Shown here: piece by piece, positions 8,446-15,888 of the stretch | How positions within the stretch are numbered: position 1 is the first letter of the stretch | Layout: every line of letters starts with the position of its first letter | Source of the DNA: Butyrivibrio sp. | GTDB lineage: Bacteria; Bacillota; Clostridia; Lachnospirales; Lachnospiraceae | Assembly (NCBI RefSeq): GCF_015056685.1 | Contig: NZ_SVFW01000041.1 | Span: forward strand, 18,420-38,959 | DNA: 20,540 bases | Reading direction: 5' to 3' | Notes under the pieces: generated by a model | The model's input: only the letters and a program-made list of their open reading frames with translations | Told to the model about the DNA's origin: nothing | Databases searched by the model: none | Program-made: the position numbers and the translations under genes

Positions 8446-10332
8446 TCACTTATCTATTTTCATAGCCCTCATAGAGTTGAGGATTGCAAGCACTGCAACA
8501 CCTACATCTCCAAAAACAGCCAGCCACATGGAAGCAATTCCAAGGGCTCCAAGGATAAGTATCAATACCTTTACAAACAAAGCAAAAACAATGTTTTCTT
8601 TTACAATTCTGATGGTCTTACGTGCAATCTTAATGATTGATGATATCTTACGGATATCATCATCCATAATAACAATATCAGCCGCTTCAATCGCTGCATC
8701 GCTTCCAAGAGAGCCCATGGCTATTCCTACATCTGCTCTCATCAGAACCGGAGCGTCATTGATACCATCTCCAACGAAGGCTAAATTACTTTTATTATCC
8801 GCTTCATCAAGCATTTTTTCAACCCTGTCGACCTTGTCTGCAGGCAAAAGCTCTGAGTGTATCTCATCAATTCCAACCTGGGCAGCAACATAATCAGCTG
8901 TATATTTTCTGTCTCCGGTCAGCATGATCGTTTTCTTGACTCCGACCTTCTTCATGGCCTTGATAGCTTCTTTTGCCTCAGGCTTAATTACATCAGATAT
9001 TACAATAGAACCAATGAACTTTCCTCCAAGAGAGGCATATACAACAGTTCCGTACTCATTTGGAGCCATAAATGGGATATTTTTTTCTTCTAAAAGCTTT
9101 GCATTTCCAAGAAGCAGCTCTTTTCCTTCATAAACTGCTGATATTCCATGTCCTGCAATTTCTTTTGCATTGGCATTTGATGCATCAATTGCAGCATCTG
9201 AAAACTTCTCTTTATATGCAGCAAGGATTGACTTGGCGATTGGATGATTAGAAACGCTCTCACCAATTGCAGCTATCTTTAAAAGTTCATCAGCTGTTAC
9301 TCCGTTAAAGGGATTAACGCTTGCAACCTTGAATTCTCCAAGTGTCAGAGTTCCTGTCTTATCAAAAACAACTCTGTCAATAAGTGAAGCAGCTTCAAGG
9401 AAATTGCTTCCCTTAACAAGAACGCCGATCTTAGAAGCTGCACCAATTCCTCCAAAAAATCCAAGAGGAACAGAAATAACAAGAGCACATGGACATGAAA
9501 CAATAAGGAATACGCAGGCTCTTCTTATGCTGTCTGAAAAAGCCATCTGTCCGAGAATAGGCGGAAGAATTGCAAGAATCACTGCACCTATTGTTACTAC
9601 AGGCGTATAGTAACGTGCAAACCTTGTAATAAAGTTCTCCATTCTGGACTTTTTATTACTTGCGTTCTCAACAAGCTCTAAGATTTTGGCAACTGTTGAA
9701 TCTTCGTAAACCTTTGTTGCCTGAACTTTAAGTACACCCTCGCCGTTAACGCAGCCGCTTATGATCTCGTCACCCTTAACGACTTTCCTTGGAACTGATT
9801 CGCCGGTAAGTGCAGCCGTATCAATAAAGGATTCACCTTCAAGGACAGTAGCATCAACAGGGATCTTTTCACCTGCTTTTATAAGGAGTGTATCTCCAAC
9901 ACTAACTTCTTCCGGATCAACTTCATCAGTCTGTCCATCTTCCCTGATGATCACAGCATACTCAGGTGCAATGCTCATCATATCTGAGATAGACTGTCTT
10001 GATTTTCCAACAGCAACACTCTGGAAGAGCTCGCCTACCTGGTAAAAAAGCATAACTGCCAATGCTTCTGAATACTCTCTGATTCCAAATGCACCAAATG
10101 TTGCTATCATCATAAGGAAATTCTCATCAAAAACCTGGCCATGACTGATATTTATAAAGGCTTTTCTGATAACATCATATCCGATGATTATATATGGAAT
10201 CAGATAAACAAAAAATATGATTATTTCAGGAATGTTATCCAAAAGTCCTGTCTTATCAGCAATAAGCAATATAATAAAAAGTGCAAGCACTATCAGTATT
10301 CTGTTTCTTGTCTTCTTTTGTTTTTTTGTCAT
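8446..10332 (-). CDS. Zn2+/Cd2+/Pb2+-type P1B ATPase (metal efflux pump)
   Basis: This 628-residue ion pump uses ATP to expel divalent metals through the membrane. In order it shows two N-terminal hydrophobic hairpins, the actuator motif TGES (176-179), the metal-binding CPC (280-282) in SCPCALVISVPLGFFGG, phosphorylated D324 in DKTGTLT, the P1B-specific HP motif (SNHPIAKS, near 363), GDGINDAP (about 521-528) and a C-terminal AVFGDVGVAVLAILNS. CPC followed by this last segment is characteristic of the ZntA/CadA (Zn/Cd/Pb) subgroup rather than copper pumps. It lacks the N-terminal metal-binding (HMA) domain; a separate HMA protein is encoded just upstream. The ATG at 10332 is chosen over GTG at 10338 because of AGG spacing. 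Expression is likely controlled by the ArsR-type regulator and by the hairpin before the gene. Confidence 0.95.
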   Translation of the reverse strand: MTKKQKKTRNRILIVLALFIILLIADKTGLLDNIPEIIIFFVYLIPYIIIGYDVIRKAFINISHGQVFDENFLMMIATFGAFGIREYSEALAVMLFYQVGELFQSVAVGKSRQSISDMMSIAPEYAVIIREDGQTDEVDPEEVSVGDTLLIKAGEKIPVDATVLEGESFIDTAALTGESVPRKVVKGDEIISGCVNGEGVLKVQATKVYEDSTVAKILELVENASNKKSRMENFITRFARYYTPVVTIGAVILAILPPILGQMAFSDSIRRACVFLIVSCPCALVISVPLGFFGGIGAASKIGVLVKGSNFLEAASLIDRVVFDKTGTLTLGEFKVASVNPFNGVTADELLKIAAIGESVSNHPIAKSILAAYKEKFSDAAIDASNANAKEIAGHGISAVYEGKELLLGNAKLLEEKNIPFMAPNEYGTVVYASLGGKFIGSIVISDVIKPEAKEAIKAMKKVGVKKTIMLTGDRKYTADYVAAQVGIDEIHSELLPADKVDRVEKMLDEADNKSNLAFVGDGINDAPVLMRADVGIAMGSLGSDAAIEAADIVIMDDDIRKISSIIKIARKTIRIVKENIVFALFVKVLILILGALGIASMWLAVFGDVGVAVLAILNSMRAMKIDK

Positions 10333-10367
10333 AATCACTACCTGCCATTTCTAAAGAAAAACTCTTA

Positions 10368-10400
10368 TTAAAAAAAATGGAGCCATATTGCTATGACTCC
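10368..10400 (-). terminator. Terminator-like hairpin between HMA and ATPase genes (possible attenuator)
   Basis: On the minus strand, GGAGTCATA, a 4-nt loop and TATGGCTCC form a 9-bp stem with one G-U pair. A run of eight T follows at once. It starts 8 nt after the HMA gene stop and ends about 35 nt before the ATPase start, so it may stop part of the transcripts or protect the HMA mRNA end. Confidence 0.75.
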
Positions 10401-10408
10401 TTATACCC

Positions 10409-10627
10409 TTAAGCGGTCTCAATCTCACAATCAGGCTCAACCTTCTTACAGGCTTTGATTGCTTCATCAAGAACCTTTTCATATACATCATCTGCAGCTT
10501 CAAGCATGAATTTCTGAGTCATAAAATTAACTCTGGCATTTACTACTCCATCAATCTTTTTTACTGCGTCTTCCATTTTTGCTGCGCAGTTTGCGCAATC
10601 AACTTCACACTTATATGTTTTCTTCAT
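10409..10627 (-). CDS. Small heavy-metal-associated (HMA) domain protein
   Basis: The 72-residue single-domain protein has the ferredoxin-like HMA fold pattern: a strand (KKTYKCEV), the metal loop D10-C11-A-N-C14, a helix (AAKMEDAVKKI), then GVVNARVNFMTQKFMLEA and a final helix/strand. The CxxC pair binds a soft or borderline metal ion; an Asp before the first Cys (DCxxC) is seen in Zn/Cd-type domains. It is probably the missing metal-binding domain of the P1B ATPase encoded next, supplied as a separate protein that hands metal to the pump or buffers it. AAAGGGG precedes the ATG. The gene sits between the sensor and the pump, 38 nt after the sensor's stop. Confidence 0.92.
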   Translation of the reverse strand: MKKTYKCEVDCANCAAKMEDAVKKIDGVVNARVNFMTQKFMLEAADDVYEKVLDEAIKACKKVEPDCEIETA

Positions 10628-10665
10628 AATTTAACCCCTTTCGCCATCTGGCTTATTATTTTCGA

Positions 10666-11025
10666 TTATTCCTCAATATGATTAAGTCCCTGATCGATAA
10701 TTGTTCTCACATGATCATCGGCAAGAAAATATATAACTGACTTACCTTCACGTCTGTTTCCAACGAGCTTACTCTGTTTAAGAATCCTAAGCTGATGGGA
10801 TATGGCAGATTGTGTCATATTAAGAGTATCTGCAATATCACAAACGCACATCTCTTCTTCAAACAAGGCAAACAATATCTTTATTCTGGTAGAATCGCCA
10901 AAAACCTTAAAAAGCTCAGCCAGATCATATAATTCATCCTCGTCCGGCATATCTCTTTTTGCTTTATTAGTAACATGAATATGTACATGGTGTTCTTCAC
11001 AACACTCTACATCTGTAACTGCCAC
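10666..11025 (-). CDS. ArsR/SmtB-family metal-sensing repressor
   Basis: This 119-residue winged-helix repressor binds operator DNA without metal and lets go when metal is bound. The recognition helix region is TQSAISHQLRILKQSKLV (71-88), and RREGKSVIYFL is the wing. Several metal sites are visible: an N-terminal Cys/His cluster (C8, C9, H12, H13, H15, H17), C60-V-C62 in the alpha-3 ELCVCD-like motif, and D103-x-H105-x10-H116-x2-E119, which matches the alpha-5 zinc site of SmtB exactly in spacing. This combination resembles CadC/ZiaR-type sensors of Zn, Cd or Pb. The start is GTG with AAAGGAGG 6 nt upstream. It is the first gene of the efflux operon and is preceded by a palindromic operator, so autorepression is expected. 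Confidence 0.94.
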   Translation of the reverse strand: MAVTDVECCEEHHVHIHVTNKAKRDMPDEDELYDLAELFKVFGDSTRIKILFALFEEEMCVCDIADTLNMTQSAISHQLRILKQSKLVGNRREGKSVIYFLADDHVRTIIDQGLNHIEE

Positions 11026-11077
11026 AAAGCGCCTCCTTTCGAATATCTATAGCAAAAAAATAATCTTAAATTTGATG

Positions 11078-11103
11078 AACATATGAATAATTATTCATAT
11101 GTT
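11078..11103. promoter_or_regulatory. 26-bp palindromic operator for the ArsR/SmtB repressor
   Basis: This is a perfect inverted repeat with half-site AACATATGAATAA. The core TGAAT-AATT-ATTCA is the known 12-2-12 type recognised by SmtB/CzrA/ZiaR repressors. It begins 1 nt past the -10 box of the operon promoter and covers the expected transcription start, so a bound repressor would block initiation. Confidence 0.92.
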
Positions 11104-11104
11104 T

Positions 11105-11133
11105 AATATAAAACCTCTTCCTTCATTTGTCAA
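11105..11133 (-). promoter_or_regulatory. Sigma-A-type promoter of the metal efflux operon
   Basis: Read on the minus strand, the -35 is a perfect TTGACA (11128-11133), the spacer is 17 nt, and the -10 is TATATT (11105-11110). It lies about 80 nt before the repressor start codon and directly adjoins the palindromic operator. Confidence 0.92.
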
Positions 11134-11154
11134 CTCATACAAACTATTTTCTCA

Positions 11155-11192
11155 TAAAAAACTCCGCCAGCCTTTTAAAAAGCTGACGGAGT
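11155..11192 (-). terminator. Rho-independent terminator after the 5'-nucleotidase gene
   Basis: On the minus strand, ACTCCGTCAGC pairs with GCTGGCGGAGT (11 bp with one G-U pair), followed by six T. It lies 20 nt after the nucleotidase stop and insulates the metal-operon promoter downstream. Confidence 0.9.
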
Positions 11193-11212
11193 AATGATCT
11201 TTAATATAAAAC

Positions 11213-12868
11213 TTATTTAATTATTGTAATATCACCTCTTGGAGAAGCATATGAACTTCCGATAACACCATGAAGCTCAGTCTTGATATAATCAATAAGT
11301 GCCTCATCAACCGGAATTCCAGTATCAAAGCTTGTTCCTGAACTACTGAAGCAATAATATGTATCTCCACCTACAGAAATGAAGTTGTTTGTTACAACAG
11401 CATATGTATCTGTCTTAGAGAATGGCTGTCCATTTATGCTCTCAATTGTTACTCTGTTTATACTGCTTGGCTTGTGATAAGTTGAGCCTGGATAAATAGG
11501 ACCTGCTGCAAAGGCCCTTGTTGTATTGATCGTAAATTTAATTCCACTAGTCTGAGGGAAACCTCCAACAGGCTCTGGTGTGCAGAACGTTGAAGCTTCT
11601 AACGCTTCAAGGAGCTGTTCTCCTGTAACATATACTACAGTTACTGTATTTCCAAACGGAAGAACTGCATTTACATCTTTCTTTGAAACATTGCCGGCAC
11701 TAATAGGAGCTCTTAAACCACCACCATTTGTAAGTGCGATGACGTGAGAAGAATCAACTGATACTGAACCTTCATTCTTAAGAATTGTCCAAAGGATAGC
11801 ATCTGATACAAGATTTCCCATGTTTGTTTCTTCTGTTCTGTTGCCTGGTGCCTTATTACCGTTGAGATCAACTTCACTCTTTGCAAATGCTACATTGTAC
11901 TCATTATCAATTTTCTTAATGATATCTGTTGCAACTGCATTTGTAACTACTTCCGGCTGAAGTTTGTCATAGTTAAGAAGATAACTGTCTTCTACAGACT
12001 TACTTGCATTGTCTATCATAACAACACCAAGAGTCTGGAGTTTTGTACCTGTAGATGTAACAGGATCAACAGTGTTTGCTGCCGACATTACTGTATGCGA
12101 GTGACCATCGATAACAACATCAATACCCTTTGTCTTTTCATAGAAAATATCACTGCTATTGCCTTCTCTTGCAGCTTCCAGATCAACGCCAAGATGTGTA
12201 AGACATATAACAAGGTCTGCCCCCTGTGCCTTGAGCTCATTTACCTGAGCCTCCCCACATGCATAGAGCGCATCCTTTGAAAGGAATGTAAGCCCCTTTA
12301 CATAAACAGGATTTGACTTAGTCTGTGTCTCAGGAGTAACTACTCCAAAGAAGCCAAGTTTCATACCTGACTTAGTAGTATACATTGCATTTGGTACGAA
12401 GATTGAATTGCCATTTTCATCCAATACATTGGCACAGATAGTCTTAAACTTAGCAATCTTTATATCTGCCTTAAGTTGATCTAAGCCATAGTCAAACTCG
12501 TGGTTTCCTATTGTAGCAAAATCATAACCGGCAGCATTCATAACAGTAATAGCATCTGCGCCTTTTGACATATTGACATAAGGCGTTCCCTGTATATAAT
12601 CTCCGGCATCAACAAGGAGAACTTCTGCCCCTCTTTTTTGGAAATTTTCCTTAACAGATGCAATATAAGGATAACGTCCAACTGCTCCATGTACATCATT
12701 AGTGTGGAGAATAACTGTTTTGCCGGAAAGATCGGCAGGAACATCAGCAATTGATTTTACATCTGCAACCACATTTGTTGCATTTGAAGTAATTGCGGTT
12801 ACATTTGCAGTAAGCACAAGTGCTAATGCGAGTAGAACTGAAATAGAACTTTTTAGAATACGTCTCAT
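11213..12868 (-). CDS. Secreted 5'-nucleotidase / metallophosphatase family protein
   Basis: The 551-residue exported enzyme has an N-terminal signal peptide (basic MRRILKSS, hydrophobic VLLALALVLT, small residues near 25-32). The catalytic domain shows the two-metal phosphoesterase blocks HTNDVHG (D58, H60), VDAGDYIQG (D87, D90), IGNHEFDYG (N122, H123) and GHSHT near residue 255. The C-terminal domain carries the substrate-binding signature NNFISVGGDTYYCF. The family (UshA/YfkN/CpdB-like) removes phosphate from extracellular nucleotides or UDP-sugars so that nucleosides and phosphate can be taken up. There is no LPxTG motif or C-terminal anchor, so release or loose wall association is likely. 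AAAAGGGGG precedes the ATG, and a TATAAT hexamer lies about 38-43 nt upstream (12906-12911) without a good -35. A link to the purine phosphorylase in salvage is plausible but inferred. Confidence 0.92.
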   Translation of the reverse strand: MRRILKSSISVLLALALVLTANVTAITSNATNVVADVKSIADVPADLSGKTVILHTNDVHGAVGRYPYIASVKENFQKRGAEVLLVDAGDYIQGTPYVNMSKGADAITVMNAAGYDFATIGNHEFDYGLDQLKADIKIAKFKTICANVLDENGNSIFVPNAMYTTKSGMKLGFFGVVTPETQTKSNPVYVKGLTFLSKDALYACGEAQVNELKAQGADLVICLTHLGVDLEAAREGNSSDIFYEKTKGIDVVIDGHSHTVMSAANTVDPVTSTGTKLQTLGVVMIDNASKSVEDSYLLNYDKLQPEVVTNAVATDIIKKIDNEYNVAFAKSEVDLNGNKAPGNRTEETNMGNLVSDAILWTILKNEGSVSVDSSHVIALTNGGGLRAPISAGNVSKKDVNAVLPFGNTVTVVYVTGEQLLEALEASTFCTPEPVGGFPQTSGIKFTINTTRAFAAGPIYPGSTYHKPSSINRVTIESINGQPFSKTDTYAVVTNNFISVGGDTYYCFSSSGTSFDTGIPVDEALIDYIKTELHGVIGSSYASPRGDITIIK

Positions 12869-12956
12869 ACATAACCCCCTTTTATATAATATTAAAGCAA
12901 TTATTATTATACTATTTTTTGTTGGTCGACATATACTTTTATTTTCTTTTATATAA

Positions 12957-12997
12957 TAAAAAAAGATCCAATCAGTTACACTGATTTGGATCTTTTT
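12957..12997. terminator. Rho-independent terminator (bidirectional form)
   Basis: GATCCAATCAG pairs with CTGATTTGGATC across a 5-nt loop, with one bulged T. An A-run lies on the left and a T-run on the right. It ends the small lipoprotein transcript that comes from the right on the minus strand. Confidence 0.88.
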
Positions 12998-13037
12998 ACA
13001 CTTATTATGCTTATTGATGCTTTGTTAGTCTGAATTT

Positions 13038-13538
13038 TTAGATTTCATCTATACTGTCAACAATATATGCCTCATCAACAGTTGCAAATTTACCATTTTC
13101 AACGGTAAGTGAAAATACTGCATATGCAAAGGCTTCACCATTTTCTTCATCATACTGAGCTACAAAGATCTTTGTAGTACCATCCTGCATGATTGGAAGA
13201 TTTGATGCGTAATAAACGCCATCTTCAGCATCTGTATCACAGATCTCTACATCATCAACATAAACGATCTCTTCACACCAGAGGTCTGTCCTGTATGGTG
13301 CAGATATATAAGCAATGCCATCTATTATGTTGCAGTTAATATCATTGTTGTATTCTGTGTATTCTTCTGTTGATGAAAACTCACCATTTGCATATTCAGA
13401 TGAATAATTGTATTCCGTTGTACCCTCATCTGTAGTTGTTGTTACATTAAAGCTTGTTGTTGATGTTGACTCACTTGCGCAAGCTGTAAGAGATACTGCT
13501 AAAACAACACCTGCCATTAACAATCCAATTTTCTTCAT
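13038..13538 (-). CDS. Small acidic lipoprotein, function unknown
   Basis: The 166-residue protein starts MKKIGLLMAGVVLAVSLTAC; LTAC is a lipobox with the lipidated Cys at residue 20. The next 40 residues are rich in Ser, Thr, Glu and Tyr (a flexible linker), followed by an acidic domain of about 110 residues with no motif I know. The ATG at 13538 is chosen over an upstream in-frame start at 13562 because GGAGG lies 9 nt before it and the signal peptide begins there. The gene has its own promoter and terminator, so it forms a single-gene unit. Asp/Glu clusters (TDAEDG, DEENGEA) could bind cations, but this is speculation. Confidence 0.82.
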   Translation of the reverse strand: MKKIGLLMAGVVLAVSLTACASESTSTTSFNVTTTTDEGTTEYNYSSEYANGEFSSTEEYTEYNNDINCNIIDGIAYISAPYRTDLWCEEIVYVDDVEICDTDAEDGVYYASNLPIMQDGTTKIFVAQYDEENGEAFAYAVFSLTVENGKFATVDEAYIVDSIDEI

Positions 13539-13579
13539 AATTTTTTTCCTCCAAAATGTCATGTTTTTGATTACAGATA

Positions 13580-13608
13580 TTTATACGAGGGAAAAAAATA
13601 TGTGGCAA
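13580..13608 (-). promoter_or_regulatory. Promoter of the small lipoprotein gene
   Basis: On the minus strand, TTGCCA (13603-13608), a 17-nt spacer and TATAAA (13580-13585) make a good sigma-A promoter about 42 nt before the ATG at 13538. Its -35 lies just past the stop codon of the preceding gene. Confidence 0.8.
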
Positions 13609-13615
13609 ATATTTT

Positions 13616-13999
13616 TTAGATTAAAGAAAAAATAATTGAGATCTCATCTTCTGTAACGATATCATCTGCTCCTAAAACGAATACACCATTATCTTTTCTG
13701 GGCTTTATCAGACCTCTTATATAACACTGGGCAAGCGGATTGGCACAAACTTTGCAGTCATAAATATCAGGAAACGTTCCTGCATCGCCCCAATCAAGAT
13801 CCTTTTCTTTCAGAACATTCTTGTAAAACTCATGGAGCACTCTTGCCATGGTATTCCTGCGAAGGGGCATTTTATAAATATCCCCACTGCTTTCAATTAT
13901 TACGCATAAAAATGGACCAAGAGCTTCATAAGAAAGCTCCTGGTTATTTTTATTCTGATATAAATCTATGAGTTTATTTGTAAAGTCCTTACAATTCAT
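13616..13999 (-). CDS. Hypothetical protein downstream of alpha-galactosidase gene
   Basis: The 127-residue, probably cytoplasmic protein has no signal peptide or membrane segment. It has a helical N-terminal part, a central region with several conserved-looking residues (SSGDIYKMPLRRNTMARVL), a CxxC pair in DCKVCANPLAQC, and an acidic C-terminus. I do not recognise a family. It starts 2 nt after the stop of the GH27 gene, in the same direction and with only a weak GAGAAG ahead, so it is probably translated from the same message. No terminator is visible after it; the next gene's promoter begins there. Confidence 0.72.
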   Translation of the reverse strand: MNCKDFTNKLIDLYQNKNNQELSYEALGPFLCVIIESSGDIYKMPLRRNTMARVLHEFYKNVLKEKDLDWGDAGTFPDIYDCKVCANPLAQCYIRGLIKPRKDNGVFVLGADDIVTEDEISIIFSLI

Positions 14000-14001
14000 A
14001 A

Positions 14002-15828
14002 TTACTTCTCATCAGAAAGCGAAACAATAAAAGTGATATTATCAAAAGCCTTAAGGTTTGATACTTCAATACATCCATCCAAAATTGTAAATGTATCATC
14101 AGTGTAAACATCAAGAGCTTCCAATTTCTTTGCATTTTCAAATGCCTTGAAATATTCGCCCTTTTCGCTATCACTAAAAGCCTTTATTATATCTTTTACA
14201 GTAATCTTATAGGTATCTTTCTTATCTTTATCACTTAGATTGATAAAACTAACAGCAAATCTGTCTCCAAAAAGAGGCTTAACAAGAATATCTACTCTGT
14301 CATTGTCCCTTATGTACTCTTTTGAAGGATCTTCCACTGCAAGGCTCGAATAAACTCTTTTTGCCTGAATTCCAAGCTTATCCTGATTTAAAGAAATAAG
14401 CTTTTCATTGGAGATGATGTTATAAATCCAGTCTCCTTTACTTACTCTTCTAAGGTCAAGGCCCAGCATCAATGGAGAGTTCATCATGCACCACATAGCC
14501 ATATGGGTCTTGCACTGGATTTCATTAAGACCATCCATGCCAATCATAAGCATATCAGGGTCATTCCATCCCTTTGAAAGGCCTGAAAATTCATCCATGA
14601 TGACAGCCTTATTGTACTGTACAGCTACACCCGGTGTGTAATCGGAAGTCCAGTCACCGTGCCCCGGATCGCCATCACTTCCGACTCTGAAAGTGATATC
14701 ATTTAAGATTCTCCAGGAATCACAAACCTTCTTGCCCCAATTTTGAGGCTGCGTCTTTCCCCACTCGCAGGCTGAATAATAGATATCCTTATCAGGAGCT
14801 AGCTTCTTCAGCTCTTTTAACAGGCGTCCATAAGAATTAAGCGTATTCTCCTGTCTTCTGTGGTTCATTATTCTTATTTTGTTTATGCCCTTGTGTAATC
14901 TGCAGATAACCCCTTCCTTTTCATCAGAGGATTTCGCTGACCAGACAAAAGAAACAGGGCTTTCGGTTTCTTTAAGGAAGCCATCAAATACCATTTCTCC
15001 TTCAGCCATGATCTGGAGCCAGCCTCCAACGCCTTCCTCTTTTCCGGTTGCATATTCTAAGAAGATAAGATACGCTCCATCACCAGGAACATCTACATCA
15101 AATACAAGTTCACTGCTCTGAAGTCCTACAGGTGTAGCATCAGGTCCCGTTCCATCAAAGGTCCCTATCTTTGTAACATAGTCTCCCTTTTCTACTTTTT
15201 CTGCCCTTCTTCCTGTTATAACTCCATCTTTAACAGCAGAGTATATCTTTTCAAAAGAGCCATCACTAGAGCAAACCTTAACTGCTCTTATATTTGGAGC
15301 AAAGGTGTATCTCGCATTTTCAGCATTTGAAAAAGTTGCATTATCAAAAGGATAATAGCAGTTATCAACCTTTAAAAAATCAACGCCCCACTCAATATAG
15401 CTTGCGGCATCCAGGGCTTCGTGCCCGCAGGTTCCAACCTGTGCACCTGCGCAAAGATTGGTTCCTATGTCATTGTACATTCCAAATTTAAGACCTTTTC
15501 CATGGATATAATCAGAAAGTGCCTTAAACCCGCTTGGAAACTTGACATCTTCATTGGAAAGCTTATCTTCAACTCTTTCAGTTTTATAGCACCCATCATC
15601 TAAAATAATGTACTCATAGCCAAGTTTATCAAGACCAAGCTCTATAAACTTATCAGCCATTATTTTAGTAAGAGCCTCCGTATTGCCACTTCCAAATGCA
15701 TTCCAGCTATTCCACCCCATTGCCGGAAGCTTATTTTTTTGTTTTCCAAACATTACTTTGCCGTCATCAAAAGAGTCAAACCTTCCTGCTAACTCAATCT
15801 CATCCGGTCTTAAGTTTTCATACCCCAT
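14002..15828 (-). CDS. GH27-family alpha-galactosidase-like enzyme with inserted domain
   Basis: The 608-residue glycoside hydrolase has the TIM-barrel signatures of GH27: MGWNSWNAFG (37-46), YIILDDGC (73-80), KFPSGFKALSDYIHGKGLK (96-114), the nucleophile D155 in FLKVDNC, ACEWG (353-357), and the acid/base D423 in WNDPDMLMIG. The family releases terminal alpha-galactose (or alpha-N-acetylgalactosamine/arabinopyranose) by a retaining mechanism. Between the nucleophile and ACEWG lies an extra region of about 150 residues (185-335) that looks like a beta-rich carbohydrate-binding-type module. A beta-sandwich C-terminal domain follows the barrel. No signal peptide is present, so it probably acts on imported oligosaccharides. 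AGGAGAGG precedes the ATG. The gene starts immediately downstream of the tyrS terminator, and no good promoter of its own was found. Confidence 0.92.
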   Translation of the reverse strand: MGYENLRPDEIELAGRFDSFDDGKVMFGKQKNKLPAMGWNSWNAFGSGNTEALTKIMADKFIELGLDKLGYEYIILDDGCYKTERVEDKLSNEDVKFPSGFKALSDYIHGKGLKFGMYNDIGTNLCAGAQVGTCGHEALDAASYIEWGVDFLKVDNCYYPFDNATFSNAENARYTFAPNIRAVKVCSSDGSFEKIYSAVKDGVITGRRAEKVEKGDYVTKIGTFDGTGPDATPVGLQSSELVFDVDVPGDGAYLIFLEYATGKEEGVGGWLQIMAEGEMVFDGFLKETESPVSFVWSAKSSDEKEGVICRLHKGINKIRIMNHRRQENTLNSYGRLLKELKKLAPDKDIYYSACEWGKTQPQNWGKKVCDSWRILNDITFRVGSDGDPGHGDWTSDYTPGVAVQYNKAVIMDEFSGLSKGWNDPDMLMIGMDGLNEIQCKTHMAMWCMMNSPLMLGLDLRRVSKGDWIYNIISNEKLISLNQDKLGIQAKRVYSSLAVEDPSKEYIRDNDRVDILVKPLFGDRFAVSFINLSDKDKKDTYKITVKDIIKAFSDSEKGEYFKAFENAKKLEALDVYTDDTFTILDGCIEVSNLKAFDNITFIVSLSDEK

Positions 15829-15842
15829 TTTTTACCTCTCCT

Positions 15843-15877
15843 AAAAAAAGCCGTAGTTTTTAATACTACGGCTTTTT
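15843..15877. terminator. Rho-independent terminator after tyrS
   Basis: AGCCGTAGT and ACTACGGCT form a 9-bp stem with an AT-only loop, flanked by A- and T-runs, so it can work in both directions. On the minus strand it ends the tyrS transcript 12 nt after the stop, and its T-run touches the ribosome binding site of the GH27 gene. Confidence 0.9.
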
Positions 15878-15888
15878 GCTAGTTTATT

